From NCBI GenBank assembly GCA_030248215.1, contig JASANG010002626.1, positions 184,862 through 248,861 of the forward strand: a stretch of 64,000 nucleotides of DNA, written 5' to 3'. Origin of the DNA: Enoplolaimus lenunculus (lineage: Eukaryota; Nematoda; Enoplea; Enoplida; Thoracostomopsidae). The position numbers and the translations under genes were made by a program. Positions within the stretch are counted from its first letter, which is position 1. Each line of letters begins with the position of its first letter. The notes beneath the pieces were generated by a model. It made no database searches. It worked only from the letters and a program-made list of their open reading frames with translations, and was not told the origin of the DNA. Of the stretch, positions 12,007 through 24,300 are shown in pieces.

Positions 12007-12440
12007 CGCTTTTGCGATAAACGGCTTAGCGTTGTGTACGGCAACAAACCATTCATCGGCAACTTTGCTAAACTTTATATAATTTTGTTTTTTTTTGGTA
12101 TGAAAAATAATTATTTTTAAAGAAAACTTCGTATTGCGTGCACAAGAGTGTTACGGTTTTTAGCGAAATTTCAAGTGTTTACTATAATTTTGTTGAATCT
12201 AAACGTTCAGTTCTGAAACGACTATTAATGTTTCAAAATGAACTCGATTGTACTTTAGATTTATTAATATTGAAGCTTAATCGATAGTTAATCGTGGCGT
12301 TGTTTAATTGACAAGACATCGTTCTATAAACAGGTTGATTTCAAGTATAAGACAAATGTTCTATAAAAGAACTGGTTGTTCCGAATAAATTATGAAGGCT
12401 TAAAAATTAAAAAAAGATTCTAAGCCTCTCACATAACATC

Positions 12441-12650
12441 GACCAATGTAAAGAACAGGAACGGACGGAACAGTATTATAAGCATATTCCTAAGCCTAAG
12501 CCTTAGCCTAAGCTTTAGCGTAAGAATGATCATATTCCTAAGCGTAAGCCAAAGCCTAAGCCTAAGCCAAGCAAAAAATAGTCTAACGCTTAAGTTTATT
12601 CTATTACAGTCCCATAAAAAGAACTTTCCGCCTCTGATCTTTACATGGTC
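12441..12650 (-). mobile_element. Family A MITE
   Basis: ACCAATGTAAAGAACAGGAA and CTCTGATCTTTACATGGTC ends. Confidence 0.82.
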
Positions 12651-13638
12651 TCGTAACGTCTAAGGATTAGAAATGTATCCGGGATTCGTTCTATGTATAC
12701 CAGGAAGAGTACAACAATAGTCGGTAGGAACAATATTCAATATGCAGCTTAAGTTTAGAATACTGGTTTCAATTTTAAGATCAAGGTTTAGTCATTCGGG
12801 TTAGAGTGGTTCTTACAGCTATCCCAAGTACCGACCAGACTTAGCCATAGCGGCATATCAAAACAGGGTCAAAAATGATTATGGATCATGCGTCAAACTG
12901 GCATTGGTCACAAACTGGGCCTTTAGGTCTGTACCAGGCACAAAAAATCGTTTTAAAAAGCCATTTAGTAGCTAAAATCGTTAAACCTAAACACTTTTTA
13001 AATTATTTCACTGATTTTTATTTGGGTTATACAGGCAAGTCTTTAGTCAGGTAATTAAAATTTTTCAGAATGAACCAATTTTAATAGCTGTATTGAATTT
13101 TAAGTACTAAAGTTAGTGCATCTGTAATGGTTTGGCGTTGATTTTTGTCACGCACTGCTGTATAGTTAGCACTGTTGATAGTCACTCAAATTGTGAACTG
13201 GGGTTTTTTAGAAATTGTCATTCTGAGATTCTAAGAGTATATATAATTGCATTTTCTAGTGTTTTATTTGTATTTTTTATTAATATTATGACATCAACGA
13301 CGAAGCAATTATGTTGCGATTGCTTGCAAAGTATATATATTTACAGTAGTGTATCGCTTTAGCAGCGTTCAACCTGAATTTTGGTTTCAATTCCTGTTCG
13401 TGTTCCAGCGCTGAACGATGTAGGAACCGGAATTTTTTTCCGGTATTGTGGCAACGCATGAAGAATACGGTTAAAAATTTAATAATTTACGTCTCAAAAT
13501 TTTTTGCCCAAAGTCAAGTTCTTTTCATAACTTGAGCTTCGTCTACAGATTCCGCTTATTTTACACAATGCGACGCATATTTTTTGTTGAGGCAGGAAAA
13601 TTGGCTTGTGAAAATGCAAAAAATTAATGAACAACATA
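12651..13638. other. AT-rich stretch, no gene
   Basis: A family J-like fragment (GGAACCGGAATTTTTTTCCG) sits near 13430. Nothing else recognised. Confidence 0.4.
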
Positions 13639-13766
13639 TGAGTATATATGCTCATTCTTACGCTTAGTCATAGGCTTAGACTTAGATATAAGCTCATTCT
13701 TACGCTTAGGTTTAGGTTTAATACTGTGGTTATACTACTGTTACGGTCCTGTTCTATACGCTGGCT
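13639..13766 (+). mobile_element. Family A right half
   Basis: GCTCATTCTTACGCTTAG twice, then TACGGTCCTGTTCTATACGC. Confidence 0.65.
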
Positions 13767-13968
13767 AACGGTATTAAACATTAACAATATTAATATAATA
13801 CGTACTACAAATTTGAGCATGGTAATTTTCATTGCACCGTTGAGCACTGACCAAAACGATCTGAAAGATGGAAGATTGCAAAATTATACCATGCCTGCAA
13901 TTATCCAAGTTATCAGTTAAAACTGTTATCATGGGAATATCATTTGCGCGTGTTTTTTGCTCTCTACA

Positions 13969-14150
13969 GGCCTGTAGCAAGCGTACCATTCTATGGGGGG
14001 CTAAAAACTTATCCGAAGGGGCATACAAAGATTTTCGTTGACTTACACGTAAGGGTAAAACTTTTCTAAGGGGGCGGCTCAAAATTTTTCCACGGGGGGG
14101 ACTGTGTCCCCGTCTGCCCCCCCCCCTTGGCTACGGGCCCGGCGCTCTAC
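13969..14150. mobile_element. Family H copy
   Basis: AGGCCTGTAGCAAGCGTACC at the left, GGCATACAAAGATTTTCGTT inside, and CTTGGCTACGGGCCCGGC at the right. Confidence 0.68.
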
Positions 14151-15102
14151 TAAATTAGTATCGTTTAGAAAAACTTTAGAGGCGAAATATTTTTGAAATG
14201 TTTACATTTTAAAACGACACCGTTGTATACTTGATGACAGTGGGCATTTTAACACAGTATTAATATTTTTAAGCAGGGCAGTATTCAGGGCTGGCATCGA
14301 GGGTAATCGGGTTCCCCAAACAGGTAGAAGGCGGGTGGGCTCCCAGGGTTCCCCAAACAGGTAGCAGGTGAGCTCCCAATAAAATGTTTCACAGCTCTAT
14401 GTCTCCGTGGCCCGCGAAAATTTTTTAGTTCGCCAACTTCGCCAAGATTGGTGGCTCTCGCTTGTGTTTACTAAGGTTCTAGCGTTGAACTATATCCAGT
14501 TTTCTAAAGTTTTTTTTGATACGTTTACTAGTTTAAATTTTCTACTACAACAAAAAATATTACTTTCTGCACCCGTACCGAGAAAAAACCAAAAGGGGTT
14601 CAGCGCTCTTAAAAATTGTGCCCCACCATGCAAAAATTTCAAAACCTCCCTCATTCACTAGTATTCTTAATCGTTGAACGTTCTCTTGAAACTTAGGATC
14701 GTTCAGCAGTACGGATCTCAATTTTTTGGTAGGATTTATGTGGTTGGTTACGCTAACCTAGTTGGCCCCGAGACCAATTACATAGTTCTATTTTAGGGCC
14801 GATAAAATTTGGCAGTTTGGGTTTCTGGAGTTGGTCGAGTTGTTTGCCACTTGAGTACGACTGGAACAAAATATCGCGTGCGAAGCGAGCGAAAAGCTAG
14901 ACACTATTGTTTTTTACACTAATACAGGACTTCATTTTGAAGAAAGCTAGACACTGTTGTTTTTTATACTAATACAGGACTTCATTTTGAAGACTTTGTG
15001 GGGGAATTTTTGTATATAATGCGAAAAATTTCTAGGCACTAGGAGTTGAAACAGAGTGCGGAGTGGTTCGAAGCCAGAATTAAGACTGATCTTTGACGAA
15101 TT
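14151..15102. other. No supported gene; small tandem duplication
   Basis: GGGTTCCCCAAACAGGTAG occurs twice at 14310-14365, and a 54-base unit (AAGCTAGACACTATTGTTTT onward) is doubled at 14891-14995. Confidence 0.5.
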
Positions 15103-15380
15103 CGCGAGCGAATTGAACTAGAAACTGTACATTGTTTCAGTATTGATTCCCTCTGTAACAGTCTTAACACATTGCATTAATGTGGCGCGTGGTCTAAACC
15201 ACCTAACCGAACCCACTTGTCTAGAGCTTATGTAATTGTAATCGCGAGCGAATTGAACTAGAAACTGTACATTGTTTCAGTATTGATTCCCTCTGTAACA
15301 GTCTTAACACATTGCATTAATGTGGCGCGTGGTCTAAACCACCTAACCGAACCCACTTGTCTAGAGCTTATGTAATTGTA
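15103..15380. repeat. 140-bp tandem duplication, identical copies
   Basis: CGCGAGCGAATTGAACTAGA starts both copies (15103 and 15243), and both end CTTATGTAATTGTA (15240 and 15380). I saw no difference between them. Confidence 0.93.
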
Positions 15381-15514
15381 AAACTTTGCACATTTTTTTA
15401 GTTTCAGCTGGTCAGGTTGCAGTACTGATTCCGATTTAGAGGGATATGGTCCCACCTCGGTACGCCTCTGGACATGGTTTTTTCGTTACATCTTTTGCTA
15501 GTTACTTGTTATTT

Positions 15515-15690
15515 CCCATGTAATGATCATGCGTGAAACGTTTTCTGCGAGAATGTCACTGAGTAAGCTTAAGGTTTAGATGTTTTTCGCTTACGCTTAG
15601 ACTAATAGGCTTAGGTATATGAGCTCATTCTTACGCTTAGGCTTAGACTCAGGTTTAGAAATGTGCCTATACTATATTGTTACCTCTTTC
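15515..15690 (+). mobile_element. Family A MITE, right end decayed
   Basis: CCCATGTAATGATCATGCGT at the left and GCTCATTCTTACGCTTAGGC in the core. Confidence 0.65.
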
Positions 15691-15919
15691 GTTCAACTGT
15701 GTCGTTGTGAGTGAAAAAATTCTACCATTTTTGGCGTTTGCTACAATTTCAATTTTTAAAAATATGACAATGAAATTAAATTTACAAAATTTTACCATTC
15801 ATAAGATACTGATGTACTAAAATACCATTCTAAACTTGTACATTTTTTATCTTTTAAAATCTAAAAACGCTATGCATCATAGTGAGTTTTTAATACACTA
15901 GCCAACAGCAACTTCGCTA

Positions 15920-15990
15920 TATATAGTAGTAATTATATATAAATATATATATAAATACATATATATAATATATATGTATATATACGCATA
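15920..15990. repeat. TATA microsatellite
   Basis: ATATATAAATATATATATAA and following TATATATGTATATATAC. Confidence 0.85.
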
Positions 15991-16902
15991 AATAATTGTA
16001 CGCAGGGGTGAAACATACGTATTTCCCTCTAAAATTTATACAGGGCCTCAAGATAAGAAAAACACTTTAACAGGCTGTAAAATAATATTTTAGGTTCATA
16101 GTGGTCAAAAATGTTATCCCCTTGAAAAAATCTTTGGCACACTTCTGGTGGGCTTATAGCCAGAGGGGCGCCCGGGGGGCTCAGCGCCTCTTGAACAATT
16201 TTGCCGCCCTTTGAAAATTTTTATCCTTGCTTGTATGTTATCGGAAACCGTTTTATGTCGCTCCTAAAAAAATTTTAGCCCCCTCCAGCAAGGTGAGCTG
16301 GCTACGGTCCTGACGTTTGGTGTTCAATGCATAGATATATGTGAATGACAAGCATTTATCACATGTTTTTAACGTAGGTAAATTTGAGCAGCATGCGCTG
16401 TGTAAATTTTGCTGTAAAACGTGTTTTTTAACTCGATTAAAACAATATTTTCCTTGCTTTTACCGTATTTCTGCTACCATGGGCGGTAAAAGGGCGTATA
16501 CAAGAAGACGACTAGGGAGGCAAATCACATGCAGAAGCTCGTATTCTGAAATGGGTATACTCAGCGAAGTTTACGTGGTCAAATTTGAAAATATATCATT
16601 GGTTTATTTATGAAATAATTAATTTTTCACTAAATCATTTTCGAACCTTCTGTCGTGTTTGACGTAAACCCAAAAATTTTCAAAGCGGTGACCATAAAAA
16701 GAGGCGCGGCGAGTTCTAGCTGATGAAACAATACATCTTTCAAAACATGTGAATTAAAGCATTTCCCACAGTTGCTAATTCAAGGAAACATAGTAAATGT
16801 TAGTTTTGGTTGAGTAGACTTTGTTTAATCCTTTACTAAAACCTACGACTGCCTGAGCCTAAAGCTTAACTTTAAATGTGTGAGAAAAGTATACAAAAAC
16901 TG
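15991..16902. other. No supported gene; family H copy
   Basis: 16150-16315 is a family H copy (GGGCGCCCGGGGGGCTCAGC to GGTGAGCTGGCTACGG). An open frame at 16341-16613 has no recognisable motif. Confidence 0.4.
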
Positions 16903-17053
16903 GGCCCATGTTACTTTAAGGGACGTCCAGGTTTCTGGTGGGTCCATAAAAGACTAGGTTTAAGTTCTAGATTACATTTTTTTTGTTTAGGCTTAGGCTT
17001 AGACTTAGGAACACGCTACTTCTACTGTTACGCCACTTAAAGTAACGTTGGCC
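16903..17053 (+). mobile_element. Family B MITE
   Basis: GGCCCATGTTACTTTAAGGG and CACTTAAAGTAACGTTGGCC ends. The flanks CAAAAACT and CAAAAGCT agree at 7 of 8 positions. Confidence 0.88.
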
Positions 17054-17744
17054 CAAAAGCTAAATAAATTGTGCCATAACTTTTTTAGATGACTTGGCTC
17101 AACTGCCGTGATTCCCATAGCATCTACTAATCTTGAGAAATACACTATTAGTCAACCATATGTTTTTAGTTTGCGTACAAGTCGTTTAAAACGCAGGATA
17201 GTTTTAGTTGCGCCGGCCGGAAACGAAAACTATGCTATAAAATTGATGTTCTTGACAGCGCGAATAGATTTACGTTAAAGATAAAGTGCAAAGATCGCTC
17301 CACGCAATGCACATGAGCGAAATTGTTTCGTATAAAAACAGCAATTTTTTTCTGCTACCAGCCAGACCTACAGCCAAAATTCGCAAGTGGGGCGCAGTAT
17401 AACCCTTCATGGCAGGGTCGAAGCAAAGAAAATTTTAGTGAAGTAAAAATTTAAAACGATGGAAACACTGTTCTGAATGCTGATGCTATTGCGGTGTCTG
17501 TTAATTTTGTGGCATTTACTCAAAGTATTTACCATTAAACGTTGAAATATATATGCGCCTGTGTAGGTATTTGCAGTTTCGTTTAGTGTTTAGAAACGCC
17601 CGAAAATTGCGTTTTTCAAATTTACGCTTTATCGTTTAACAGGGTAAAAAATTCTACATTTCGCATACTAGGCGCATCCTCGCAACTATGAAGTTTAATG
17701 TCGATAGCAAGCAGACGTGTAGGTGGCCAAAGGGTGTTCATTTG

Positions 17745-18062
17745 AGTGATGGGCCCCCACTGGAAAAATTTTGGCTTGCTCCAAAAAATTTTCATGCTTG
17801 CAAGTCGATGGAAATTATTGTATGCCCTCGTGGTAAATTTTTAGCCCCCCCTAACATGGTGAGCTGGATACGGGCCTGTTGGTATGACGGGAAAGAGTAA
17901 TTTTCGTTACATAGAATTCGTTAATGTTGTTGCCCCCACTGTAAAAAATTTCGACCCCCTCTAGAAAATTTTCATGCTTTTAAGCCGACGAAAATTATTG
18001 TATGCCCCTCGTGGTAAATTTTTAGCCCCCCCCTAGCATGGTGAGCTGGCTACGGGTCTGTT
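17745..18062. mobile_element. Two tandem family H copies
   Basis: GGGCCCCCACTGGAAAAATT to GAGCTGGATACGGGCCTG, then GCCCCCACTGTAAAAAATTT to GAGCTGGCTACGGGTCTG. The segments after each (TATGACGGGAAAGAGTAATT and TATGAGCGGGAAGAGTAATT) also match, so the unit is about 185 bases, duplicated. Confidence 0.75.
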
Positions 18063-18934
18063 TGTATGAGCGGGAAGAGTAATTTTCGCAACATAGAATA
18101 TTTGTTGATTTTGTTGGAAAAATTGTTAGCTCGACAACCGACTGATGTCCATCGTAAACGGTACATCTAACACCCCTGCAATTGCAATCCTGGCTAACTG
18201 TATTTAGTGCGAATAGTGATGTTTTTATGTAGGGTATTTAGCGTCACAATGCATTAATGTCATGTAAATTGAACGCTGGTTGGCGATAATAGTAAAAGCA
18301 CGAAAGCCAATTAATACTTCGAGACGAGATAGGAATCGCGAGTTTTTTTTTTGGTTTTGAAAAACAGGTTAAGTAAAGATTCGCTTAATTCTACAGGTGC
18401 ATGGCAAGTATTTTTCGTCAAATTCCAATCAATTGTTCAATCTGAAAAGTAGACAGATGCCAATATAATGTAACTTTTACAATAACACTCGTACACCATG
18501 CAGGTGACTTGGTTTTAGTGCACTGGCTACTGAAGGTATTTTTGCTTCAGTGTCAATGTCATTCCAGAAGATGGCTATTTTGAGTACACAAGATATTGTG
18601 GAAATTGCGTATAAGTGTTTGATGTCTACTTTTGAAGTCAGAAAGAGTTTTGCATGCGAGTTAATCCGAAAAAGCAATTTTTTATGAAAAAATGGAAAAA
18701 GTCCCTACCTAACAAGTTACTTAATAAATTGCATTTGGTTTGTTGTTGACTAAGTTTTTTTCACGGTTATACTTTGCCACCCTCGGCCTATGCGAACTGT
18801 GTTTTTTGGATCAGCTGCTACTCATGTGTTCGGCAGTTAATACAGGTCCTCTGTTTTGAGCTTTGAAAAGCAATAAAGCAATTTTTTCTCAAGGAGCTCA
18901 CAGTTATATAGGAGTAAGACTTCCTGTGCAAATG
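18063..18934. other. No supported gene; family M-like fragment
   Basis: 18479-18640 contains CACCATGCAGGTGACTTGGT and ACAAGATATTGTGGAAATTG, resembling family M. Confidence 0.4.
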
Positions 18935-19095
18935 GGCCCGTAGGCAAAAAGGAGGAAGGGTTGGTTCAGTCTCCCGTGGTAAAATTTTGACCCCTAGAAA
19001 GTTTTTAAACTTGCCTGTTACTGAACCAAATCCCCTGTATGCGCCTCATGAAAAACTTTTAGCCCCCTAGCAAGGTGTGCTTGCTTACGGGCCTG
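18935..19095. mobile_element. Family H copy
   Basis: GGGCCCGTAGGCAAAAAGGA at the left and GCTTGCTTACGGGCCTGAG at the right. Confidence 0.65.
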
Positions 19096-19130
19096 AGTGC
19101 ACATACCATACGTAGAACGTTAACTTTCTT

Positions 19131-19327
19131 GGCCCATGTATAGACCAGGGCCGGATCGTTTTCCAGAGGGGCTATAATAGAGTCAGTTTAAGCTTTAGAC
19201 TAATTTTTTGCTTAGGCTTAGGCTTAGGAATACGCTCATCCATACGCTTAGGCTTAGACTACTGCTTAGGCTTAGGCTTAAGAATATGCTTATACTACTG
19301 TTCCGACCCTGTTCTATACATGGGCCC
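19131..19327 (+). mobile_element. Family A MITE, near-perfect ends
   Basis: GGCCCATGTATAGACCAGGG and CCCTGTTCTATACATGGGCC match as inverted repeats with one mismatch. Flanks ACTTTCTT and CCTTTCTT agree at 7 of 8 positions. Confidence 0.92.
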
Positions 19328-20045
19328 CTTTCTTAATATCGCCACGAATACTGATGGGGTAGATCCAGTATATTTTGTGGAAAAAACTTTTTGCGTTTAA
19401 AAATATTTTTATTAAATTCTGTAGCTTTTAGTTACAAAGTACGCCGAAATTGCAAAATTTTTGAAATCGTGTTCCATTCGTACCATATTTTTAACCGAAT
19501 CACATTATGAGCATCAACTACCCTATTTGAATTGCAAACTTTTCAACACAATAGGCGACAAGGCAGAGGGTGTGCACACAGAGGTGGATCCAAAATTTTC
19601 TCCCCGGAACGGGGTGCGAGGTGGCAAATGTTATGGAACGCAAAAATTGTAAGGCAGGGACTTTACCATTTTAACACAGAAAAATTTGTGATGCATCCGC
19701 GAATGCGTGCACATTTGTTATCGCCACGTGCCTAAACTAACCGTCGCCTCAGAAGGCTGAAAAATTGACCGACAGAAGTAGAAAAAGTTTCTTTCTGGTT
19801 CTAAAAATCTACGCCTAAACCTAACAACGTTTGGCTGTGACATCTTAAAGTATGCTTAATGCTGCAAAAATATAGAACTATGTTATATACATTTGTGGCT
19901 CATATTCGGGCTTTTACAAATTACACCAAAACATGATTTTTATTATCAAATTACGCTTTAAAAGTTTCATTACAAACGTACTTTACGTTATTTGATGTAT
20001 TTTGGCCATTTTTCTGGTTTTAGGCAAAAAATGTATCTTAGCGGT
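19328..20045. other. No supported gene
   Basis: 19565-19700 (GGATCCAAAATTTTCTCCCC onward) belongs to the dispersed repeat also seen at 34030 and 44015. Confidence 0.4.
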
Positions 20046-20597
20046 TTTTGGTTTAATCAAGAGTGCATAATACAAGAGTGTGCAACTCTTGGAGTTTCGC
20101 ATGTTACAAAATGTAGCACCGGGCGTTGCGTTTTTGGCCGACCCCCAACTTTGTTTAGAGGGGGGTTGATGTCACATGCAATAACCCTAAATTAAACTAT
20201 AAGCGGATCACTTTTGTTGCCGAATACATAAAGTGTTATGGTTCGCACAGGTTGTAATCGCCTCTAACTGAATGGGGGTAGGGCAAAACGCAACGTGTGC
20301 AGGGTACATTTTCTTCACTGCAAAAAATGGTGAGTCAAATTGACTTTCTCCGAAATACGCATTTCCTGACTACGCAAACTGGGTCAAAATTCGACTCCGC
20401 CTGAGTCAAATTCGATTCACTGAATCGCTCAGTAAGTCAAATTTGACTGGCGGAGTTGGATTTGACTCAGTTTGTGTAGTCAGGAAAAGTCTATTTCGGA
20501 GAGAGTCAATTTGACGCACCATTTTTTACAGTGTACACAGAATTTACCCAGTTGCATCCTCTTGTTGAAGTATGCATCATCCACTTTTGGTGTAATT
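20046..20597. mobile_element. Family G element interrupted by family C
   Basis: ATCAAGAGTGCATAATACAA and TACAAGAGTGTGCAACTCTT at the left; ATCCTCTTGTTGAAGTATGC and TCATCCACTTTTGGTGTA at the right. Family C occupies 20316-20533. Confidence 0.72.
20316..20533. mobile_element. Family C MITE nested in family G
   Basis: CACTGCAAAAAATGGTGAGT and GCACCATTTTTTACAGTG ends; halves pair through GACTCCGCC and GGCGGAGT. Confidence 0.88.
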
Positions 20598-21317
20598 AAT
20601 ATTGACACTATTTTTACGTGTTTCTAAAATCAGAATCACCCTGTGTGATTTCATTGGTTAGGGTATTGATAAGTCTCAAATTAAATTTACTGTTTGTTAT
20701 TTTTTGCAATTATTTAGCAGCCTATTGTAAGGCTATTTGTTAAAATTTAGAAATTCTGATAGTAGTAAATATGGCATTCTTTAGTCACTTAGGTATAATG
20801 TAGATATGCTACGCCGCTCATAATATAAAATTCACGTCGGTCAGGAATAGCGCAGTAGTTGGGGCGTTTTGTTGTGACACCAGTTGACTTTCCGTCAATA
20901 CTTATCAGCAGTTCACTGGAATTTACAGTGTTGTTTCTACTCCAAATAAGTAAAACTAACGCTTTAAGCCACGAATAGTCCAAAATTTGCCAAATATGGT
21001 TCAAGCCTCGTTTGGCACTACCTACTCCCTCAATTCCTTAGTGTCCTAATTTGTGGGGGGCTTTTAGGATATGCATATTCTTAGGCTTAGCATCTACTAT
21101 TTTATTGCATCAAGCGACACTTGTATTGTCCCTACAGTGAACAAATTTTGTTTCCGCTAGATTGTGTTATAAGGTTAGGCTTAGAAATATGCTTATACTA
21201 CGACGCTCAGCAGTACATGCACTGTTCGGCGGTGGATCGGTTCCACTGTGGGGAGAAATTGCAACGTTATATACTTCAATTATTAAGTTAATTGTAATTT
21301 TAGATTATCAATTCAAT
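20598..21317. other. Flank upstream of the myosin start codon
   Basis: Contains a lone family D end (CACTGGAATTTACAGTG at 20913-20929) and TTAGGC-like scraps at 21070-21095 and 21172-21200. The open frame upstream of 21318 passes through the second scrap, hence the choice of the later ATG. No promoter motif is clear. Confidence 0.45.
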
Positions 21318-24300
21318 ATGAATAACATACCACAACCAATGTCTTCGCAAATCTACTCATTGTCAACCGGCCCCCAACCGTCCACTGTAAATTCAGGTGA
21401 AGTAGAATGTCTACGCGAACAATTACATCAATTAACGTACGAATTGCATCAATTGCGAACGACACTTACATCTACTCCGAACCCAGAACTCGCAAAATCT
21501 GCTCAAACCGGTGAAATTGTGACTTTCCCTAATTTTTCTGACCCTAGTAAACCTACAATTTCTACTCCAAACTTGCCGGCATCTGTCCAGATTTCTCCAA
21601 CACCTGTACCCGTCGAAACAAACAGTCAGTGCTCAGTCTTGGTCCCTGGTGGCCGGCCTTATAACCCTAAACCACCGCGATCCAAGTGGCCATATATTAG
21701 TCAAAATTCAATCCCGGGACCGTATAACAATCAACTGTACTACTATCAGCATCCAACATCGCGTCGAACGACAAGTCTTACTTGTCTCGATTCAATTGAA
21801 GAAGTAGCCGGAGAGCAGATATCAGTTGATATGGACCCGACCCTTCAGGTTAATTTCAATCCCACCGACAGTGACATTGTGAAAAAGACTCGGCCAACCG
21901 GTATCAAAATACCGAAACAGTCACTACGGCGAGCGTCCGAGCTGGATCTAAGACCGCCACCGCCGGCGCTGCCTCCGAAAAACTGTAAGTTGAATTTGAT
22001 TTTTTGGCTGGAGGGGTTGTTAATTTTAACGGTGTCTACACATAGGAGTATTGATGGTTTTCGGTCAACATTAAGTACGTTTTTAAGTACTTTTTTGTAG
22101 AGTTGGACGCTAAACATTGTGCCCCGACACTTACTCTTAAACGTTTGTACTGAGCCGCTCTTGGGTACGTTTGAGCGAGTATAAGCAGCACTGTGATGGA
22201 TTTTTGCATAATTACAACAGGCAGGATCTTGCAACGTCTCTATTAGTTTCTCCTTACAGATAGGCCACTGGGATTGAGCGAAGCCGTGAGCTCTTCTCTT
22301 TACAGATTAGCAATTGAAAGTGGGCGAGGCCGTGTGCTTTTCTCCTTACAGATTGGCCATTGAGAGTGGGCGAAGCCGTGAGCTCTTCTCCTTACAGATT
22401 GGCCATTGAGAGTGGGCGAAGCCGTGAGCTTTTCTCCTTACAGATTGGCCATTGAGAGTGGGCGAAGCCGTGAGCTCTTCTTCTTACAGATTGGCCATTG
22501 AGAGTGGGCGAAGCCGTGAGCTTTTCTCCTTACAGATTGGCCATTGAGAGTGGGCGAAGCCGTGAGCTCTTCTCTTTACAGATTGGCCATTGGGATTGAG
22601 CGAAGCCGTGTGCTTTTCTCTTTACAGATTGGCCATTGAGATTGAACGCAGCCGTGAGCTCTTTTCCTTACAGATTGGCCATTGAGAATGAGCGAAGCCG
22701 TGAGCTCTTCTCTTTACAGATTGGCCATTGGGATTGAGCGAAGCCGTGAGCTCTTCTCTTTACAGATTGGCCATTGGGATTGAGCGAAGCCGTGTGCTTT
22801 TCTCTTTACAGATTGGCCATTGAGATTGAGCAAAGCCGTGAGCTCTTCTCTTACAGATTGGCCATTGAGAGTGGGCGAAGGCGCAAATTTTTCTCAGAAG
22901 ATTTCGGCCTGCCAGCTCACAAGCGCGATCAAAACCAAATTTTAGCATTATGATTTAGTGCTAAAATTTGGTTTGGATACTCATTTGGAACCTTTTCACT
23001 ATTGTATAGTTTCACTCACCCCCCCACCGTAAACCTATTTCTCAATAAGTAGTTGAGCTGAGGGTCAGGTTTTAAGCTTATACTCAGACGCAAGCTTAGC
23101 TTAATGTTGTTTGCACTATGTCAATGGAAACACAGGTAACTTCCGTCTTTTACTTCATTTTTTTAAATGTGACTACTCTTTAACTATCGTATCGTTGTGC
23201 AATAACTTTGATTAACTTATGATATATTTGAAATTTGACCAACTTTTAGTCATAATATTATTTTGAATCAGTCATTTTACCAGGCAATTTCTTTGTACGT
23301 GCCCCTGATGGTAGCCAACACCTGTGTGTTTTACTGAAAAACCTCCGGAATGCTTTTAGTGAAATGTAATTTTAATATTATGGAATACACTAATATACTA
23401 AATTGTTTCTGAAAAAATAATGTGCGGAATCAAGGGGCCATATGCTATTTCTATTGGCTGATCCAAGGGGGCATATGCAGTTTTCATTGGCTGATCCAAT
23501 GGAGCATATGCAGTTTCTATTGGCGGATTCAATGGGGTATAGGCAGTTTCTATTCGCGGATCCAGGCGGGTGTATGCGGCTTGTATTGGCGTATCCAAGT
23601 TCAAATTGTGCCGTAAAAACTATTTTTGGCAATAACTAAATGGTAGCGTTAGCAAATTTTACCTACGCACATCACATACTGTATAAATATGGTGGTCTCC
23701 ACGTAGATTAAGTTACGCCCAATATTAATGCTCTGGATGGCAAAAGTAACTTTTAGGCACATAACCAGTGCCAGAGCAGGCTGGGGCGGGGGCCGCCCCC
23801 AAATTCCAGGGTGGGGGCCCCAAACTCGCGAGGAAGCGAGCGAGAAACCTGACACATTTTAAACTTGAGCGCTTTTTGTTTCGAGCGGTTAGGGTGGAGA
23901 CCCCGTTAGGGGTGAAGCCCCCCAAATGGGGGTATGGGGGTAGCTTTTCCGGCCCTGGGCGTAACTGAAGCCTAAAATGACTTAAGAATACGCATAACTT
24001 TGAGGAATAGCATGGTGCTTTTAAAGTCACGCTTAATTTCCTTTTAAAGCTTTGCCGCTGTAATTTACTGCAGGGTCTATAAAATAGAAACATTACAAGG
24101 TGTAAACGGATAGTTAACGAACGGGAAAGAAAACGAATCGCGATCAAAATAACAGAAACAGAAAACGGATATTGAAGTATAATTGTTTCAAAGATGTTTT
24201 ATTTTTCTGCCAACACATTTAATACATGTAAATATTCATCGGGCTGCCTTAAATTTAAAACAAAAATTAGCGGATGTACCGAATTTTTTGTGATTTTAGG

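Noticed and set aside
16341-16613. 90-codon open frame as a gene
   Set aside because: No recognisable motif, and the middle merges into repeat-like sequence near 16500-16560.
21162-21317. Earlier start for the myosin
   Set aside because: The upstream extension of the frame passes through a family A scrap, and its first codons do not look like protein; the ATG at 21318 is preferred.
22250-22880. CRISPR array
   Set aside because: Units are contiguous with no unique spacers, and the context is a eukaryotic intron.
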